The notes under the pieces: generated by a model
The model's database searches: none
What the model was told of the DNA's origin: nothing
The model's input: the letters and a program-made list of their open reading frames with translations, nothing else
Program-made: the position numbers and the translations under genes
Part shown: positions 25,798 to 35,062 of the stretch, piece by piece
Numbering within the stretch: position 1 is the stretch's first letter
Layout of the letters: each line of letters starts with the position of its first letter
NCBI GenBank assembly: GCA_963678095.2
Contig: OY782746.1
Span: 496,001 to 560,000, forward strand
Direction: 5' to 3'
DNA length: 64,000 nt
Source: G963678095 sp963678095
GTDB lineage: Bacteria; Bacillota; Negativicutes; Selenomonadales; Selenomonadaceae

Positions 25798-27351
25798 TTA
25801 TTCAAATTCAATGGTTGCCGGCGGTTTTCCGGTGCAGTCATAGAGCACACGGTTGACGCCTTTTACTTCGTTTATAATGCGGCGGGTTACGATATTGAGA
25901 ACTTCCCACGGAAGTTCTGCGCTTTCAGCGGTCATGAAGTCCGAGGTCATGACGGCGCGAAGTGCGATCGCATAGTCATAGGTACGTCCGTCGCCCATAA
26001 CGCCTACCGAGCGCATATTGGTGAGGGCGGCAAAATACTGGCCGAGATCTTTGGCTACGCCAGCTTTTGCTACTTCTTCACGATAGATGGCATCCGCTTC
26101 CTGTACAATGTGAACTTTTTCTGCCGTTACGTCGCCGATGATGCGGATCCCAAGACCCGGACCCGGGAATGGCTGACGGCTGACAAGGTATTCTGGTATT
26201 TGCAGCTCACGGCCCGCTTTTCTGACTTCATCCTTGAACAGCAAACGAAGCGGCTCTATGATTTCTTTGAAATCGACATAATCCGGCAGTCCGCCGACGT
26301 TATGATGGGATTTGATGACAGCCGACTTGCCAAGGCCGCTTTCGATAACGTCCGGATAAATCGTGCCCTGCACCAGGAAATCTACCGTGCCGATTTTTTT
26401 AGCTTCATCTTCAAAAACACGGATGAATTCTTCACCGATAATTTTGCGTTTTGTTTCCGGATCGCTTACACCCTTGAGTTTTTCATAAAAACGATCTTTG
26501 GCATTGACGCGGATAAAGTTCAAGTCATAATGGCCTTTCGGTCCAAAAACAGCTTCGACTTCATCGCCTTCATCTTTGCGCAAAAGACCATGGTCAACAA
26601 ATACGCACGTAAGCTGCTTGCCAATAGCTTTGGAGAGGAGTACCGCCGCTACTGAAGAATCTACACCACCAGACAATGCGCACAGAACCTTGCCATCGCC
26701 AATTTTTTGTTTAAGGCTCTGGATTGTGGATTCTACGAAGGAGTCCATTTTCCAGTCCCCACTGCATTCACAGACCTTGAAGACAAAGTTATGGAGCATG
26801 GTCATGCCTTCTACAGTATGCATGACTTCCGGATGGAATTGCACGGCATAGAGGTTTTCCGCTTCATTTTCCATGGCGGCAACCGGGCATACAGGCGTGG
26901 AGGCCGTAACCGCAAAGTTCGCCGGAGCCTCTGCGATATAATCGGTATGGCTCATCCAGCAAATCGTTTTTTTGGATACGCCGGCAAAGAGCTTCGAGCT
27001 TTGTGCGTTAATGTGGACTTCTGTTTTGCCATATTCACTGACCGGAGCCGTCGCAACCTTGCCCCCAAGCAAATGTGCGATAAGCTGTGAACCATAACAG
27101 ATTCCCAATACCGGAATGCCCAGCTTTAAAAGCTCTATGCTGCAAACAGCCGAGTCTTTTTCATAAACGCTATTCGGGCCACCGGTAAAAATAATCCCTT
27201 TGGGCTGCATTTTTTTTATTTCTTCAAGGCTCAATGTATGTGGATAAACCTCACAGTATACGTTGCACTCTCTTACGCGTCTGGCAATCAGCTGGTTATA
27301 CTGCCCGCCGAAATCCAATACTAAGATCATTTCATTGTTTTTGTCACTCAA
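25798..27351 (-). CDS. guaA: GMP synthase (glutamine-hydrolysing)
   Basis: This is a 517-residue protein. TTG 27351 is chosen because GGGGGAG lies 7 nt upstream; ATG 27330 is the alternative. It converts XMP to GMP with ATP and glutamine, the last step of guanine nucleotide synthesis. The N-terminal class I amidotransferase domain has the nucleophile Cys in GICYGSQ and the partner His in AVQFHPEV. The ATP-pyrophosphatase domain has the P-loop ALSGGVDSS. The dimerization domain has RQPFPGPGLGIR and ends in KPPATIEFE. Length and motifs are complete. It supplies GTP that the many cyclases nearby would consume. Confidence 0.98.
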   Translation of the reverse strand: MSDKNNEMILVLDFGGQYNQLIARRVRECNVYCEVYPHTLSLEEIKKMQPKGIIFTGGPNSVYEKDSAVCSIELLKLGIPVLGICYGSQLIAHLLGGKVATAPVSEYGKTEVHINAQSSKLFAGVSKKTICWMSHTDYIAEAPANFAVTASTPVCPVAAMENEAENLYAVQFHPEVMHTVEGMTMLHNFVFKVCECSGDWKMDSFVESTIQSLKQKIGDGKVLCALSGGVDSSVAAVLLSKAIGKQLTCVFVDHGLLRKDEGDEVEAVFGPKGHYDLNFIRVNAKDRFYEKLKGVSDPETKRKIIGEEFIRVFEDEAKKIGTVDFLVQGTIYPDVIESGLGKSAVIKSHHNVGGLPDYVDFKEIIEPLRLLFKDEVRKAGRELQIPEYLVSRQPFPGPGLGIRIIGDVTAEKVHIVQEADAIYREEVAKAGVAKDLGQYFAALTNMRSVGVMGDGRTYDYAIALRAVMTSDFMTAESAELPWEVLNIVTRRIINEVKGVNRVLYDCTGKPPATIEFE

Positions 27352-27516
27352 CTCAAGACTCCCCCTCAAATATTATATCCCCAATTATAGCATAAACGAA
27401 ACTTGCTTTGCACCACATAAAAATCATTAAACCTGGTCTTGCATCGCCAAATCGCACCGTCTGTGCTACAATTGACAACAGAGCGAATTTTCAATATGAC
27501 ACAGGAGTTGAAGATC

Positions 27517-27807
27517 ATGTTAAACTGTCAAACTTGCGGCAAGGAACTTGCCGAAAAAGATGCCCTGATCCATCAAAGCGAGGGCCAGGAGCGCCAGATT
27601 ATCTGTCATGACTGTTTCAAGGCAGCAACCGGCACGGATTACAAGACCTTTGCTTACCGTAAGGAAAGCGCCAAACAAACTTTTTTTGCCGTAATTTTTT
27701 GTCTGGCTGCAAGCGTATACGCCTTTGTCGAAAAAGGTCCCGTATGGGGCAGCCTTGGCCTTGCTGCAACCGTTGCTATCTATTTTCTTGCCAGTAAAGC
27801 AAAATAA
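27517..27807 (+). CDS. Small zinc-ribbon membrane protein
   Basis: This 96-residue protein starts at ATG 27517 with AGGAG 9 nt upstream. The N-terminus has a paired CxxC zinc ribbon (CQTCGKE ... ICHDCF). Two hydrophobic segments follow (TFFAVIFCLAASVYAFV and GSLGLAATVAIYFLA), giving a two-helix hairpin in the membrane. The family is common in Firmicutes but has no known function. It is divergent from guaA. Confidence 0.6.
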   Translation: MLNCQTCGKELAEKDALIHQSEGQERQIICHDCFKAATGTDYKTFAYRKESAKQTFFAVIFCLAASVYAFVEKGPVWGSLGLAATVAIYFLASKAK

Positions 27808-27930
27808 AAAAGCACGCATGCTATCAGGAAGTGCTGCCCAGCAGCAATCCGCAAAACATGTGTGTTTTCCAGCCCATATAATTTTTTTATGATAACACAC
27901 TTATAATTTGCTGTCAATTTCCGGCGTCCC

Positions 27931-27982
27931 TAACAGCCCGGGGCTTGCATCTAAACCGATGCAAGCCCCGGGCTGTTTTTTA
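27931..27982 (+). terminator. Very strong terminator between convergent genes
   Basis: A perfect 19-bp stem (27933-27951 with 27958-27976, GC-rich core CAGCCCGGGGCTTGCATC) has a 6-nt loop and is followed by TTTTTT on the plus strand. It insulates the zinc-ribbon gene from the convergent HD-GYP gene. Confidence 0.95.
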
Positions 27983-27994
27983 AGTGGCTTCAAC

Positions 27995-29557
27995 TTAACG
28001 CGACTTTTTCTCGTCACCCGGCATCAGCACCATATCAAGAAATTCCTCGCGTATCGCCAGCATCTGATCCATATGCAATAAGAACAAATCCGTCAGTCCA
28101 GGATCAAACTGTTTTCCCCGCTGCTGCTCAAAATACGCAATAATTTCCGGCAGCGGCCAGGCTTTTTTATATACCCGGTCACTGCCGAGGGCGTCAAACA
28201 CATCGGCAATGGCCGTGATTCTGGCATAAATGTGAATATCCTCTCCCTGCAGCCCGGCCGGATACCCATTGCCATCATAACGTTCATGATGCTGCGCCGC
28301 AATGATCGCCGCGACATTGAGCATTTCCAGTTCAGATCCATGCAGCATATCGTGGCCGATAAGCGAATGCCGTTTTATCACCTGAAATTCCGCTTCCGTG
28401 AGCTTCCCCGGCTTATTTAAAATCCCGTCAGGAATCCCCAGCTTGCCGATGTCATGCATCGGCGCTGCCAGATGCATCATATCAACCTCTTTTTCTGACA
28501 AACCATAATGTTTTCCCAACAAGCTTACATATTCGGCCACACGCCTTACATGATTCCCCGTTTCCTGCGATCTCGTCTCGGCGACTTCCGCCAGACGGAA
28601 AAACACCTCCCGCTGCGTATCGTACATATCGAGATGAAGCTTCAGATTCTCAAAGGCGGCTGATATATTAAGGCAGAATATATCAAGCAAGCGGCGGTCA
28701 AGATCGCTGATCGGCGGTGTTCCCTCCATGTAGATGAGATACGAGTAATCCCCCTTGCTCTGCCAGTACAAAATAAAGTAGCCATCAAAAAACATACTGC
28801 TATGTAGTCCGAGCACATAATCTATCTTGTTTTTCACTTCAAGGGGCAATGCGCTATCTGTTACCGCAGAAAACTCACCGGTTGCCGCCAAAATATTAAG
28901 ATCCCCATCCTTTCGGCAGGTCGCCGCAAAGCTTGAAATTTTCAGATACAGACTGTTTTCGCTTAATTTCAGCATGGAACTTAACTGCATCAGGATTCCG
29001 GCCGCAAAATTCTGCATCGACTGCATGCGAAAAATTTCCGGAGAGGCTTCAATAATTTTTTCCAAACCATTCTTATTCATTTCAATAATGGAAAGATCCC
29101 GATATGAACGCAAGGCCGAAATCACGGTGGTCAATAGCTTCTGCGCTGTCAGCTCGGTCTTTTCACGATAATCATTGATATCATAGTCGACAATGACATT
29201 TGCCTCCGGCGCCGCCCCCGGCTGTCCTGTCCGCAGGATAATACGGATCATTTTATTGCCTAAGGTTTCCCTGATATGTCGCACCAGCTGCAGCCCGGCA
29301 TCATCGCGCTCCATCACTACATCGAGCAGCACAAGCGCAATATCTTCCATCTGTGCCAATATCTTTCGCGCTTCAGCGGCCGAAAAGGCACTGATCAGTT
29401 CAATGCCCTTACCCTCAAACGTAAATCCTTGCAATACCAGGCGCGTAACCACATGCACCTGTTCCTCGTCATCAACGATTAAAATTCGCCATACATCATG
29501 CAGCTGTACTGCTGCCGGTTCACTTTCCGCCGCAAATACAATCGAATCCTCTGTCAT
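27995..29557 (-). CDS. Response regulator with DUF3369 and HD-GYP c-di-GMP phosphodiesterase domains
   Basis: This protein has about 520 residues. ATG 29557 follows AAGGGGTGAGGG and lies 7 nt after the stop of the kinase gene. The order is: receiver domain (WRILIVDDEEQ, phospho-acceptor region LVLLDVVM), a DUF3369-type sensor module (residues about 180-330) and an HD-GYP domain with MHDIGKLGIPD, HHERYDGNGYPAGL and FDALGSDRVYKK. It should degrade c-di-GMP when phosphorylated by its partner kinase. The two genes form a two-component operon. Confidence 0.9.
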   Translation of the reverse strand: MTEDSIVFAAESEPAAVQLHDVWRILIVDDEEQVHVVTRLVLQGFTFEGKGIELISAFSAAEARKILAQMEDIALVLLDVVMERDDAGLQLVRHIRETLGNKMIRIILRTGQPGAAPEANVIVDYDINDYREKTELTAQKLLTTVISALRSYRDLSIIEMNKNGLEKIIEASPEIFRMQSMQNFAAGILMQLSSMLKLSENSLYLKISSFAATCRKDGDLNILAATGEFSAVTDSALPLEVKNKIDYVLGLHSSMFFDGYFILYWQSKGDYSYLIYMEGTPPISDLDRRLLDIFCLNISAAFENLKLHLDMYDTQREVFFRLAEVAETRSQETGNHVRRVAEYVSLLGKHYGLSEKEVDMMHLAAPMHDIGKLGIPDGILNKPGKLTEAEFQVIKRHSLIGHDMLHGSELEMLNVAAIIAAQHHERYDGNGYPAGLQGEDIHIYARITAIADVFDALGSDRVYKKAWPLPEIIAYFEQQRGKQFDPGLTDLFLLHMDQMLAIREEFLDMVLMPGDEKKSR

Positions 29558-29564
29558 CTTGCCC

Positions 29565-31628
29565 TCACCCCTTATCCGGCACAGTTGAGCTGATCCGAAT
29601 GACAAATTTAGTCCCCGCCCCCAGCTCACTATTGCATTCAATACTGCCATTCATTTTAAAGACAACCAAATTATACACAATATGCATCCCCAGCCCTGAA
29701 CCGCCGCTGCCGCGCCGCGTTGTAAAGAAAGGCTCAAACAGCTTTTTTTTCACTTCCGGTCTCATGCCTTTGCCATCATCAGCATAGGATATGACAACTT
29801 CATTTTCCGTCTGCTCAATGTCGATGGTTATCGTCCCGGCCGCCCCTTCGTCATAAGCGTGCAGCAAGGAATTGCTCAAAAGATTTGATATAATCTGCCA
29901 CAAAGCACCGGGGTCCCAGTAAACTTCTAGATTCTCGGGGCAATGAAAGACAATTTTATGCGCCGTTTTTTTCATCTGCGGCTTCAGGCTGATCAGTACG
30001 TCCTTCATGTATTCCGATAAATTAAAGCGCCGCCGCTCTTCCAGCGACTGATCTACCGCAACCTTTTTAAAGCTGCGGATCAGCTCGGCCGCACGCTGCA
30101 GATTGGACAGGATAATTTTTACCACATTTCGTGAAATATCAAAATAATTATCAAGATCTGATTTTTTCATACTCCCTGCGGAAAATTTTGCTTCCACTTC
30201 AAGCGTACTTGTCTCAAGATGGGTTACCGCTGTAATGCTGTTGCCGACCGGCGTATTGATTTCATGGGCGATTCCCGCCACCAGTTCTCCCAAAGAGGCC
30301 ATTTTTTCGGCCTCGACCAGATGACCTCTCGTCTGGGTCAGATCAACCATTGCCGCTGTCAGTTTTTCATTTGTTTCCTGTAAATCCTTCGTCCGGATTA
30401 AAACCCTCGACTCAAGCTCAGCATTGAGCTGGCGAATTTTTATCTCTGACTGCTTGCGATAACGTATATTACGAGCCAACACTACCACCCAGGATGCCAG
30501 TAGAAAAATGATCCCGACAACGGTCCAAACCAGCCCTTTATAAGTCTCATAAAAAGTAACCGGCTTATTGATGACACGGCTGCCGGCCGGCAAAAGCTCT
30601 TCCTTAATACCAGCTTTTTTTAACTCCGGATAATCAAAAATATATTCGTTGACACTTTCCTTTACCACCGGCATATTTGCCGGGGACGTGCCCTCAAACA
30701 AAATCTGCCGGGTCAGCTCAGCAGCGGTCTTCCCCTGGGTATAGCCGCTGGTCATCATCCCGCCGACAACGCCATGGCCCAGATAAAAACTCCAGGTGCA
30801 ATATATAGGCACCTGACTGCTGGCGGCAATCAGATCCGCACTGTCCTCATAGCTGAAAATATGCTGCTGCCGGTCAACATTAAACGTCATCAATAAAATC
30901 AAACTGTCTTTCCCAAGCCCAGAGACCTTCGTCAGCAGCTCCTGCATCGTCAGATCATCAAATAGAGAGAATTCTACTCGCCCCGAAAATTCCGGCATCA
31001 CCTCGTCCAATAAACGTCGGTTAACCTTGCCGAGCTCGCTGCGATCATTGATAAAGGCAATCCGTTTGACCTCCGGATGAAGCCGCAGGGCCGTTTCGAG
31101 TGTCTGTTTTATATCTGTCACTTCCACTACACCGGTAACAAGATTATTTCCCGTAAGCTCCTGTGGTGAAAAAAAATTTACCCCGCAAAAAATGATAGGT
31201 AAGCCCGGAAATAACGCCTGCTGATGCTTGAGCGCAAACTGATAGGCTGCATCATCCGTGACGATAACTGCGGCAAAATTCTTCTCTTTACATTTTTCCT
31301 CATACATGGCCAAAAAACGGTCGAGGTATTCATTACCTATATTGCGCTTTGTGTCCATATAGTCAAAATAGAGTGAAACGCGATCATCCCCCTGAAATAC
31401 CGACCGAATGCCATCTTCTTCCATTTTAACCCAGGGCATATCGGCATGATACGAATTGAGGACGAGAATCTGCTTTCGCTCCGGCTTATCGGCAGACAAG
31501 GTCGCGGCAGCCGTATTTATCAGCTGTGGCCGTTCAAACGGAAACAACTGTGTATAACCATAGAAAAGCAGCCCTAAAAAACTCGCCGCTAGAAATATCA
31601 TCCTGTAGTTTCTGCTTTGTCGCCGCAT
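29565..31628 (-). CDS. Membrane sensor histidine kinase with periplasmic ABC-substrate-binding-like domain
   Basis: This 687-residue protein starts at ATG 31628, behind GGAGG. The N-terminal helix (IFLAASFLGLLFYGYTQLF) and a second helix near residue 370 (VVGIIFLLASWVVVLA) bracket an extracytoplasmic domain like the ABC_sub_bind sensors (QILVLNSYHADMPWVKMEED ... AVIVTDDAAYQFA ... PIIFCGVNFF). Then come a coiled coil, the H-box LVAGIAHEINTPVGN and an ATPase domain (GSGLGMHIV). It probably senses a small ligand and phosphorylates the HD-GYP regulator encoded right after it. Confidence 0.9.
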   Translation of the reverse strand: MRRQSRNYRMIFLAASFLGLLFYGYTQLFPFERPQLINTAAATLSADKPERKQILVLNSYHADMPWVKMEEDGIRSVFQGDDRVSLYFDYMDTKRNIGNEYLDRFLAMYEEKCKEKNFAAVIVTDDAAYQFALKHQQALFPGLPIIFCGVNFFSPQELTGNNLVTGVVEVTDIKQTLETALRLHPEVKRIAFINDRSELGKVNRRLLDEVMPEFSGRVEFSLFDDLTMQELLTKVSGLGKDSLILLMTFNVDRQQHIFSYEDSADLIAASSQVPIYCTWSFYLGHGVVGGMMTSGYTQGKTAAELTRQILFEGTSPANMPVVKESVNEYIFDYPELKKAGIKEELLPAGSRVINKPVTFYETYKGLVWTVVGIIFLLASWVVVLARNIRYRKQSEIKIRQLNAELESRVLIRTKDLQETNEKLTAAMVDLTQTRGHLVEAEKMASLGELVAGIAHEINTPVGNSITAVTHLETSTLEVEAKFSAGSMKKSDLDNYFDISRNVVKIILSNLQRAAELIRSFKKVAVDQSLEERRRFNLSEYMKDVLISLKPQMKKTAHKIVFHCPENLEVYWDPGALWQIISNLLSNSLLHAYDEGAAGTITIDIEQTENEVVISYADDGKGMRPEVKKKLFEPFFTTRRGSGGSGLGMHIVYNLVVFKMNGSIECNSELGAGTKFVIRISSTVPDKG

Positions 31629-31838
31629 GCCATCGCCTCCATTTTACAGACGTGATCCTATTAATAAAATTCGCCGCCAGTACCCGCCTCCCTGCTGTCG
31701 GTAAAAATAATTTATCCTTGCATACTATGGGTATCAATCATACAAAAGCAGAATTTTCTTTCTTTGCAAAAACAATTGCAGACGGTATAATGGGTTTAAA
31801 CGTCAAACCTGCAGTTCAACCAAAGGAGGCTACACTCT

Positions 31839-32282
31839 ATGGAACATCAAAAAATCATGGTCGCCTATGACGGTTCTACGCACAGCCGCCGGGCTCTCGA
31901 ATGGGCAGTACAGCTTGCCCGGCGACTCGGCAGCTCCCTGGAAATCGTCCAGGTGCTGCCGACATTCAGTTATTTTCAGCTCCACGAAAGCGACTCTGTC
32001 CGAAGCAGAAACAGCCCGGAAAAGCAAAAAAATTTAAAAGAGCGCCTTTGCGAAAAACTGGAGCAAACCGCAAACCAATATAAAGCTGCTGATTTTACGA
32101 TTACCACGAAACTCCTGGAGGGCGCTGTGGCCGAGTCCCTGCTCGCCTATAGTCAAAAAGCAGAGGTAAGCCTGCTGGTGTCCGGCACGCGCGGCGCCGG
32201 TGGTTTTCACGGCTTACTGCTAGGGAGCGTTGCCCACGAGCTCGTTACTTATGCCAAAATACCGGTTGTCGTCATAAAATAA
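31839..32282 (+). CDS. Universal stress protein (UspA family)
   Basis: This 147-residue protein starts at ATG 31839 with GGAGG 9 nt upstream. It has a single Usp domain: KIMVAYDGSTHSRRALEWA at the start and the ATP-binding type motif SGTRGAGGFHGLLLGSVA, ending in VTYAKIPVVVIK. Such proteins bind ATP and aid survival in stress. A close paralog lies at 40528, and the two bracket the c-di-GMP gene block. Confidence 0.9.
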   Translation: MEHQKIMVAYDGSTHSRRALEWAVQLARRLGSSLEIVQVLPTFSYFQLHESDSVRSRNSPEKQKNLKERLCEKLEQTANQYKAADFTITTKLLEGAVAESLLAYSQKAEVSLLVSGTRGAGGFHGLLLGSVAHELVTYAKIPVVVIK

Positions 32283-32287
32283 ATCAC

Positions 32288-32327
32288 AGAGGGGGCCCGG
32301 CTAAAATCAGCCGGGTCCCCTCCTTAT
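32288..32327 (+). terminator. Terminator after uspA copy 1
   Basis: GAGGGGGCCCGGCT pairs imperfectly with AGCCGGGTCCCCTC around an AAAATC loop, followed by CTTAT. The T run is weak. Confidence 0.6.
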
Positions 32328-32351
32328 GCTTCCCCCTAGAAACAAGCTATT

Positions 32352-34874
32352 TTATCCCCTGTTTTTTCGTTCACGCAGCAAATCCCCCATCGCTTTAGCC
32401 GACAGCGGGGCAAAGAAATAATAGCCCTGAATTTCATCACAGCCCCATTGCTGCAAAAAATGCCATTGTTTTTCTGTTTCTACGCCCTCGGCAATCACCT
32501 TAATACCAAGGCTTTTGGCAAGCACAATAATTGCCTTGGTCAACGCTTCATCCTTATTGAGCAGACCATCCGTTTCGACACCGATTCCCTGAATAAAATT
32601 CATCGCAATCTTGAGCCGGGAGGCTGGCAGATCTTTTATATAGCGCAGCGAAGAATAGTCAGTGCCAAAATCATCAATCGCAATTTGAATCCCCATGGAC
32701 TTAAAGGTATTGAGCATTTTCAAAATATATTCCTTGCCTTCCATTGCAATGCCCTCCGTAACCTCCAGTTCAAGATATTCTGCATCGAGCTGTGTTTCAG
32801 CCAGAATCCTCCGGACCTGCGCTACGATATCATGATTTTGAAATTGTTTCAAAGAAAGATTGACCCCCAGCTTGACGCGATCAAGCCCCTCCTCCTGCCA
32901 TTGTTTTACCTGCCCGCAGGCCGTACGCAAAATCCATTCGCCAATGGGAATAACCAGCCCGGTCTGCTCAGCCAGCGGAATAAATTTTGCCGGCGATACC
33001 ATCCCCAGTTCCGGATGATTCCAGCGAAGCAGGGCTTCCATGCCGCTAATTTCACCGGTCTGGCAATCAACCTGCGGCTGATAATAGACCTCCAGCTGCC
33101 GGCGTTCCATAGCCCGATAAAGTTTGTTGCTCAGACGCATCATTTCACTTACAATATTTCGCATATGCGGTGTACAGAGCACATATTGATTTTTGCCATT
33201 TTCTTTGGCTTTGTACATGGCAATATCTGCATTTTTAATCAGCTGATCTGCCGTCCGGCCATCCATCGGATACATGGCAATTCCGATGCTCGTCGTCATA
33301 AAGCAGTCCTGGTCATTGAGGGTAAACGGCTGATAAAAACTGCTGAGCAATTTTTCCGCAATAAGTTCAATACAACTGACAGCCTCCATCCGGTTGATCA
33401 TTATGATAAATTCATCACCGCCAAAACGTGCCACTACATCTTCCCGGCGCAGACTATTTGTCAGCCGTTCAGCGACTTCCTGCAGCAGCTGATCCCCGAC
33501 AGCATGCCCCATGGTATCATTGATCATTTTAAAGGCATCTATATCAAGAAAAAGAACTGCCAGCATTTTCCCGGCACGACTGGCATCATATACTGCCTCA
33601 TTAAGCAACTCTGAAAATAATAACCGGTTTGGCAAGCCTGTCATGCTGTCATGATAGGCAATGTATTCCATTTTCTCCTGTGTTTTTGCCCGTTCCACAA
33701 TTCCCTTTTGCAAGCTTTCATTGACCTCGACAAGTTCAACCGTCCGTTCCCAAACCCTTCGTTCCAGTTCATCGTTGGCCTTTTTTAACCCCTGTTCACT
33801 TGCTGCCAGCTGGATCTGCCCCGACTCAAGTTCTCCGAGCATAGAATTTATTTCATCGGCGACCGCTGTAAGCTCATCTTGCACTGGCTGGGCTTTTAAG
33901 CGGTTGGAAAAAATCCGTTCCTGTCCAATCCGCCGGATCTCTTCACTGAGATTAGACAGGCGGCGCAAAACAGACTTATCCAAAAATGCCAGCGTCCAAA
34001 TAGCAAACAAAACAAATATTCCGATGACCAGCATCAGGGTAAGTTCCAGCCCCTTAATAGCAATTGCATGTATTTCCCGCGGCATTTCAATGCGTAGCCG
34101 CAGGGCAGAGTTACCATAGATATCCGACAGCACAGCTGTTCCCGCGACCTTATTTTCCGCAGGCAGCACCTGGACTGTATCCGCTACAGCCAAAGGTGAT
34201 GATGCACTGCTCATGGCCGCGGGTTCAAGACTATATACCGACAAATTCACATTGAGCATCTTTGCCAGCTGACTGACTTTTTCCTCATCGAATTCAGTTC
34301 CCATGATCAGATGACCACGTAAGGGCTGGTCGGCTGAACTTGGAAGAATCGGACAGGCCGCAACCAACAAAGGGCGTCCCGGCAGCATGAGTAGCCCCTG
34401 CCCCCGGTAAGCCGGATCTGAATTGTGAATGATCGGGCTTGTCTGCAGGGCATCGATAAAAGCTGCACTTGCCGGACGAATTACCCCGTGTTCGTGATCG
34501 TATTCTTTGGCATAAACACACGTTCCTTGCTCATCGACAAAGGCAATCGCCGTGAGTTTAAGATTTTCATACGTTGAAGTGCCTAAATTCGTCTCGACAA
34601 ACGACGGATTTTGATCACGAATATACGCATAGCTCGGATCCCAGACTGCCCAGTCAAACACTACGGCCGCCAGATGCAGGCCTTCTTCATCAAGCAGATG
34701 TTTGGCCCGCAGTATATGCTCCTCTGTATAGCGCTTTTCGAGCACATTGATCTGGTTGAGCATAATCGTATTTAAGATCAGGTAAACCGCTGCAGCCACC
34801 GCAACAAACATCATCGCCATAATTTTTATAATTCTTGTCCGGATTGAGCGTAACGGTTTCTTTTCAAGCTTCAT
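32352..34874 (-). CDS. CHASE4-GGDEF-EAL membrane protein (c-di-GMP turnover), copy 1
   Basis: This 840-residue protein has ATG 34874 behind GGAGGAGG. Two membrane helices (near residues 16-34 and 275-297) frame a CHASE4 periplasmic sensor (FDWAVWDPSYAYI). A HAMP-like linker, a GGDEF domain with RFGGDEF and an EAL domain with EALLRW and DDFGTDYSSL follow. In the EAL domain the usual K-I-D motif reads RLKIAMNF, so a conserved acidic residue is Ala; phosphodiesterase activity may be lost. The paralog at 37430 keeps KID. It may work mainly as a cyclase or c-di-GMP receptor. Confidence 0.9.
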   Translation of the reverse strand: MKLEKKPLRSIRTRIIKIMAMMFVAVAAAVYLILNTIMLNQINVLEKRYTEEHILRAKHLLDEEGLHLAAVVFDWAVWDPSYAYIRDQNPSFVETNLGTSTYENLKLTAIAFVDEQGTCVYAKEYDHEHGVIRPASAAFIDALQTSPIIHNSDPAYRGQGLLMLPGRPLLVAACPILPSSADQPLRGHLIMGTEFDEEKVSQLAKMLNVNLSVYSLEPAAMSSASSPLAVADTVQVLPAENKVAGTAVLSDIYGNSALRLRIEMPREIHAIAIKGLELTLMLVIGIFVLFAIWTLAFLDKSVLRRLSNLSEEIRRIGQERIFSNRLKAQPVQDELTAVADEINSMLGELESGQIQLAASEQGLKKANDELERRVWERTVELVEVNESLQKGIVERAKTQEKMEYIAYHDSMTGLPNRLLFSELLNEAVYDASRAGKMLAVLFLDIDAFKMINDTMGHAVGDQLLQEVAERLTNSLRREDVVARFGGDEFIIMINRMEAVSCIELIAEKLLSSFYQPFTLNDQDCFMTTSIGIAMYPMDGRTADQLIKNADIAMYKAKENGKNQYVLCTPHMRNIVSEMMRLSNKLYRAMERRQLEVYYQPQVDCQTGEISGMEALLRWNHPELGMVSPAKFIPLAEQTGLVIPIGEWILRTACGQVKQWQEEGLDRVKLGVNLSLKQFQNHDIVAQVRRILAETQLDAEYLELEVTEGIAMEGKEYILKMLNTFKSMGIQIAIDDFGTDYSSLRYIKDLPASRLKIAMNFIQGIGVETDGLLNKDEALTKAIIVLAKSLGIKVIAEGVETEKQWHFLQQWGCDEIQGYYFFAPLSAKAMGDLLRERKNRG

Positions 34875-35062
34875 GCTGTGCCTCCTCCCATCATAAAGAA
34901 CGGAGATGCTCCTGACAGTATCGCATTCTTACAGCTATATTTCGTTGCCCGGGGAAAAAAGCCTGCCATTCGGCTGAATATTCAAAAAATAAAGCCGTGA
35001 CTTCACCCCGCTATATACCAGTTTTTGGCGACAGTGGATTAACCTGCCGCCAAACCCATTTT

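Noticed and set aside
25714..26655. 313-residue plus-strand ORF
   Set aside because: It is antisense to guaA, and the amino acid pattern is of the kind produced by reverse reading.
32448..33614. 388-residue plus-strand ORF
   Set aside because: It is antisense to the GGDEF-EAL region of copy 1, with no domain of its own.
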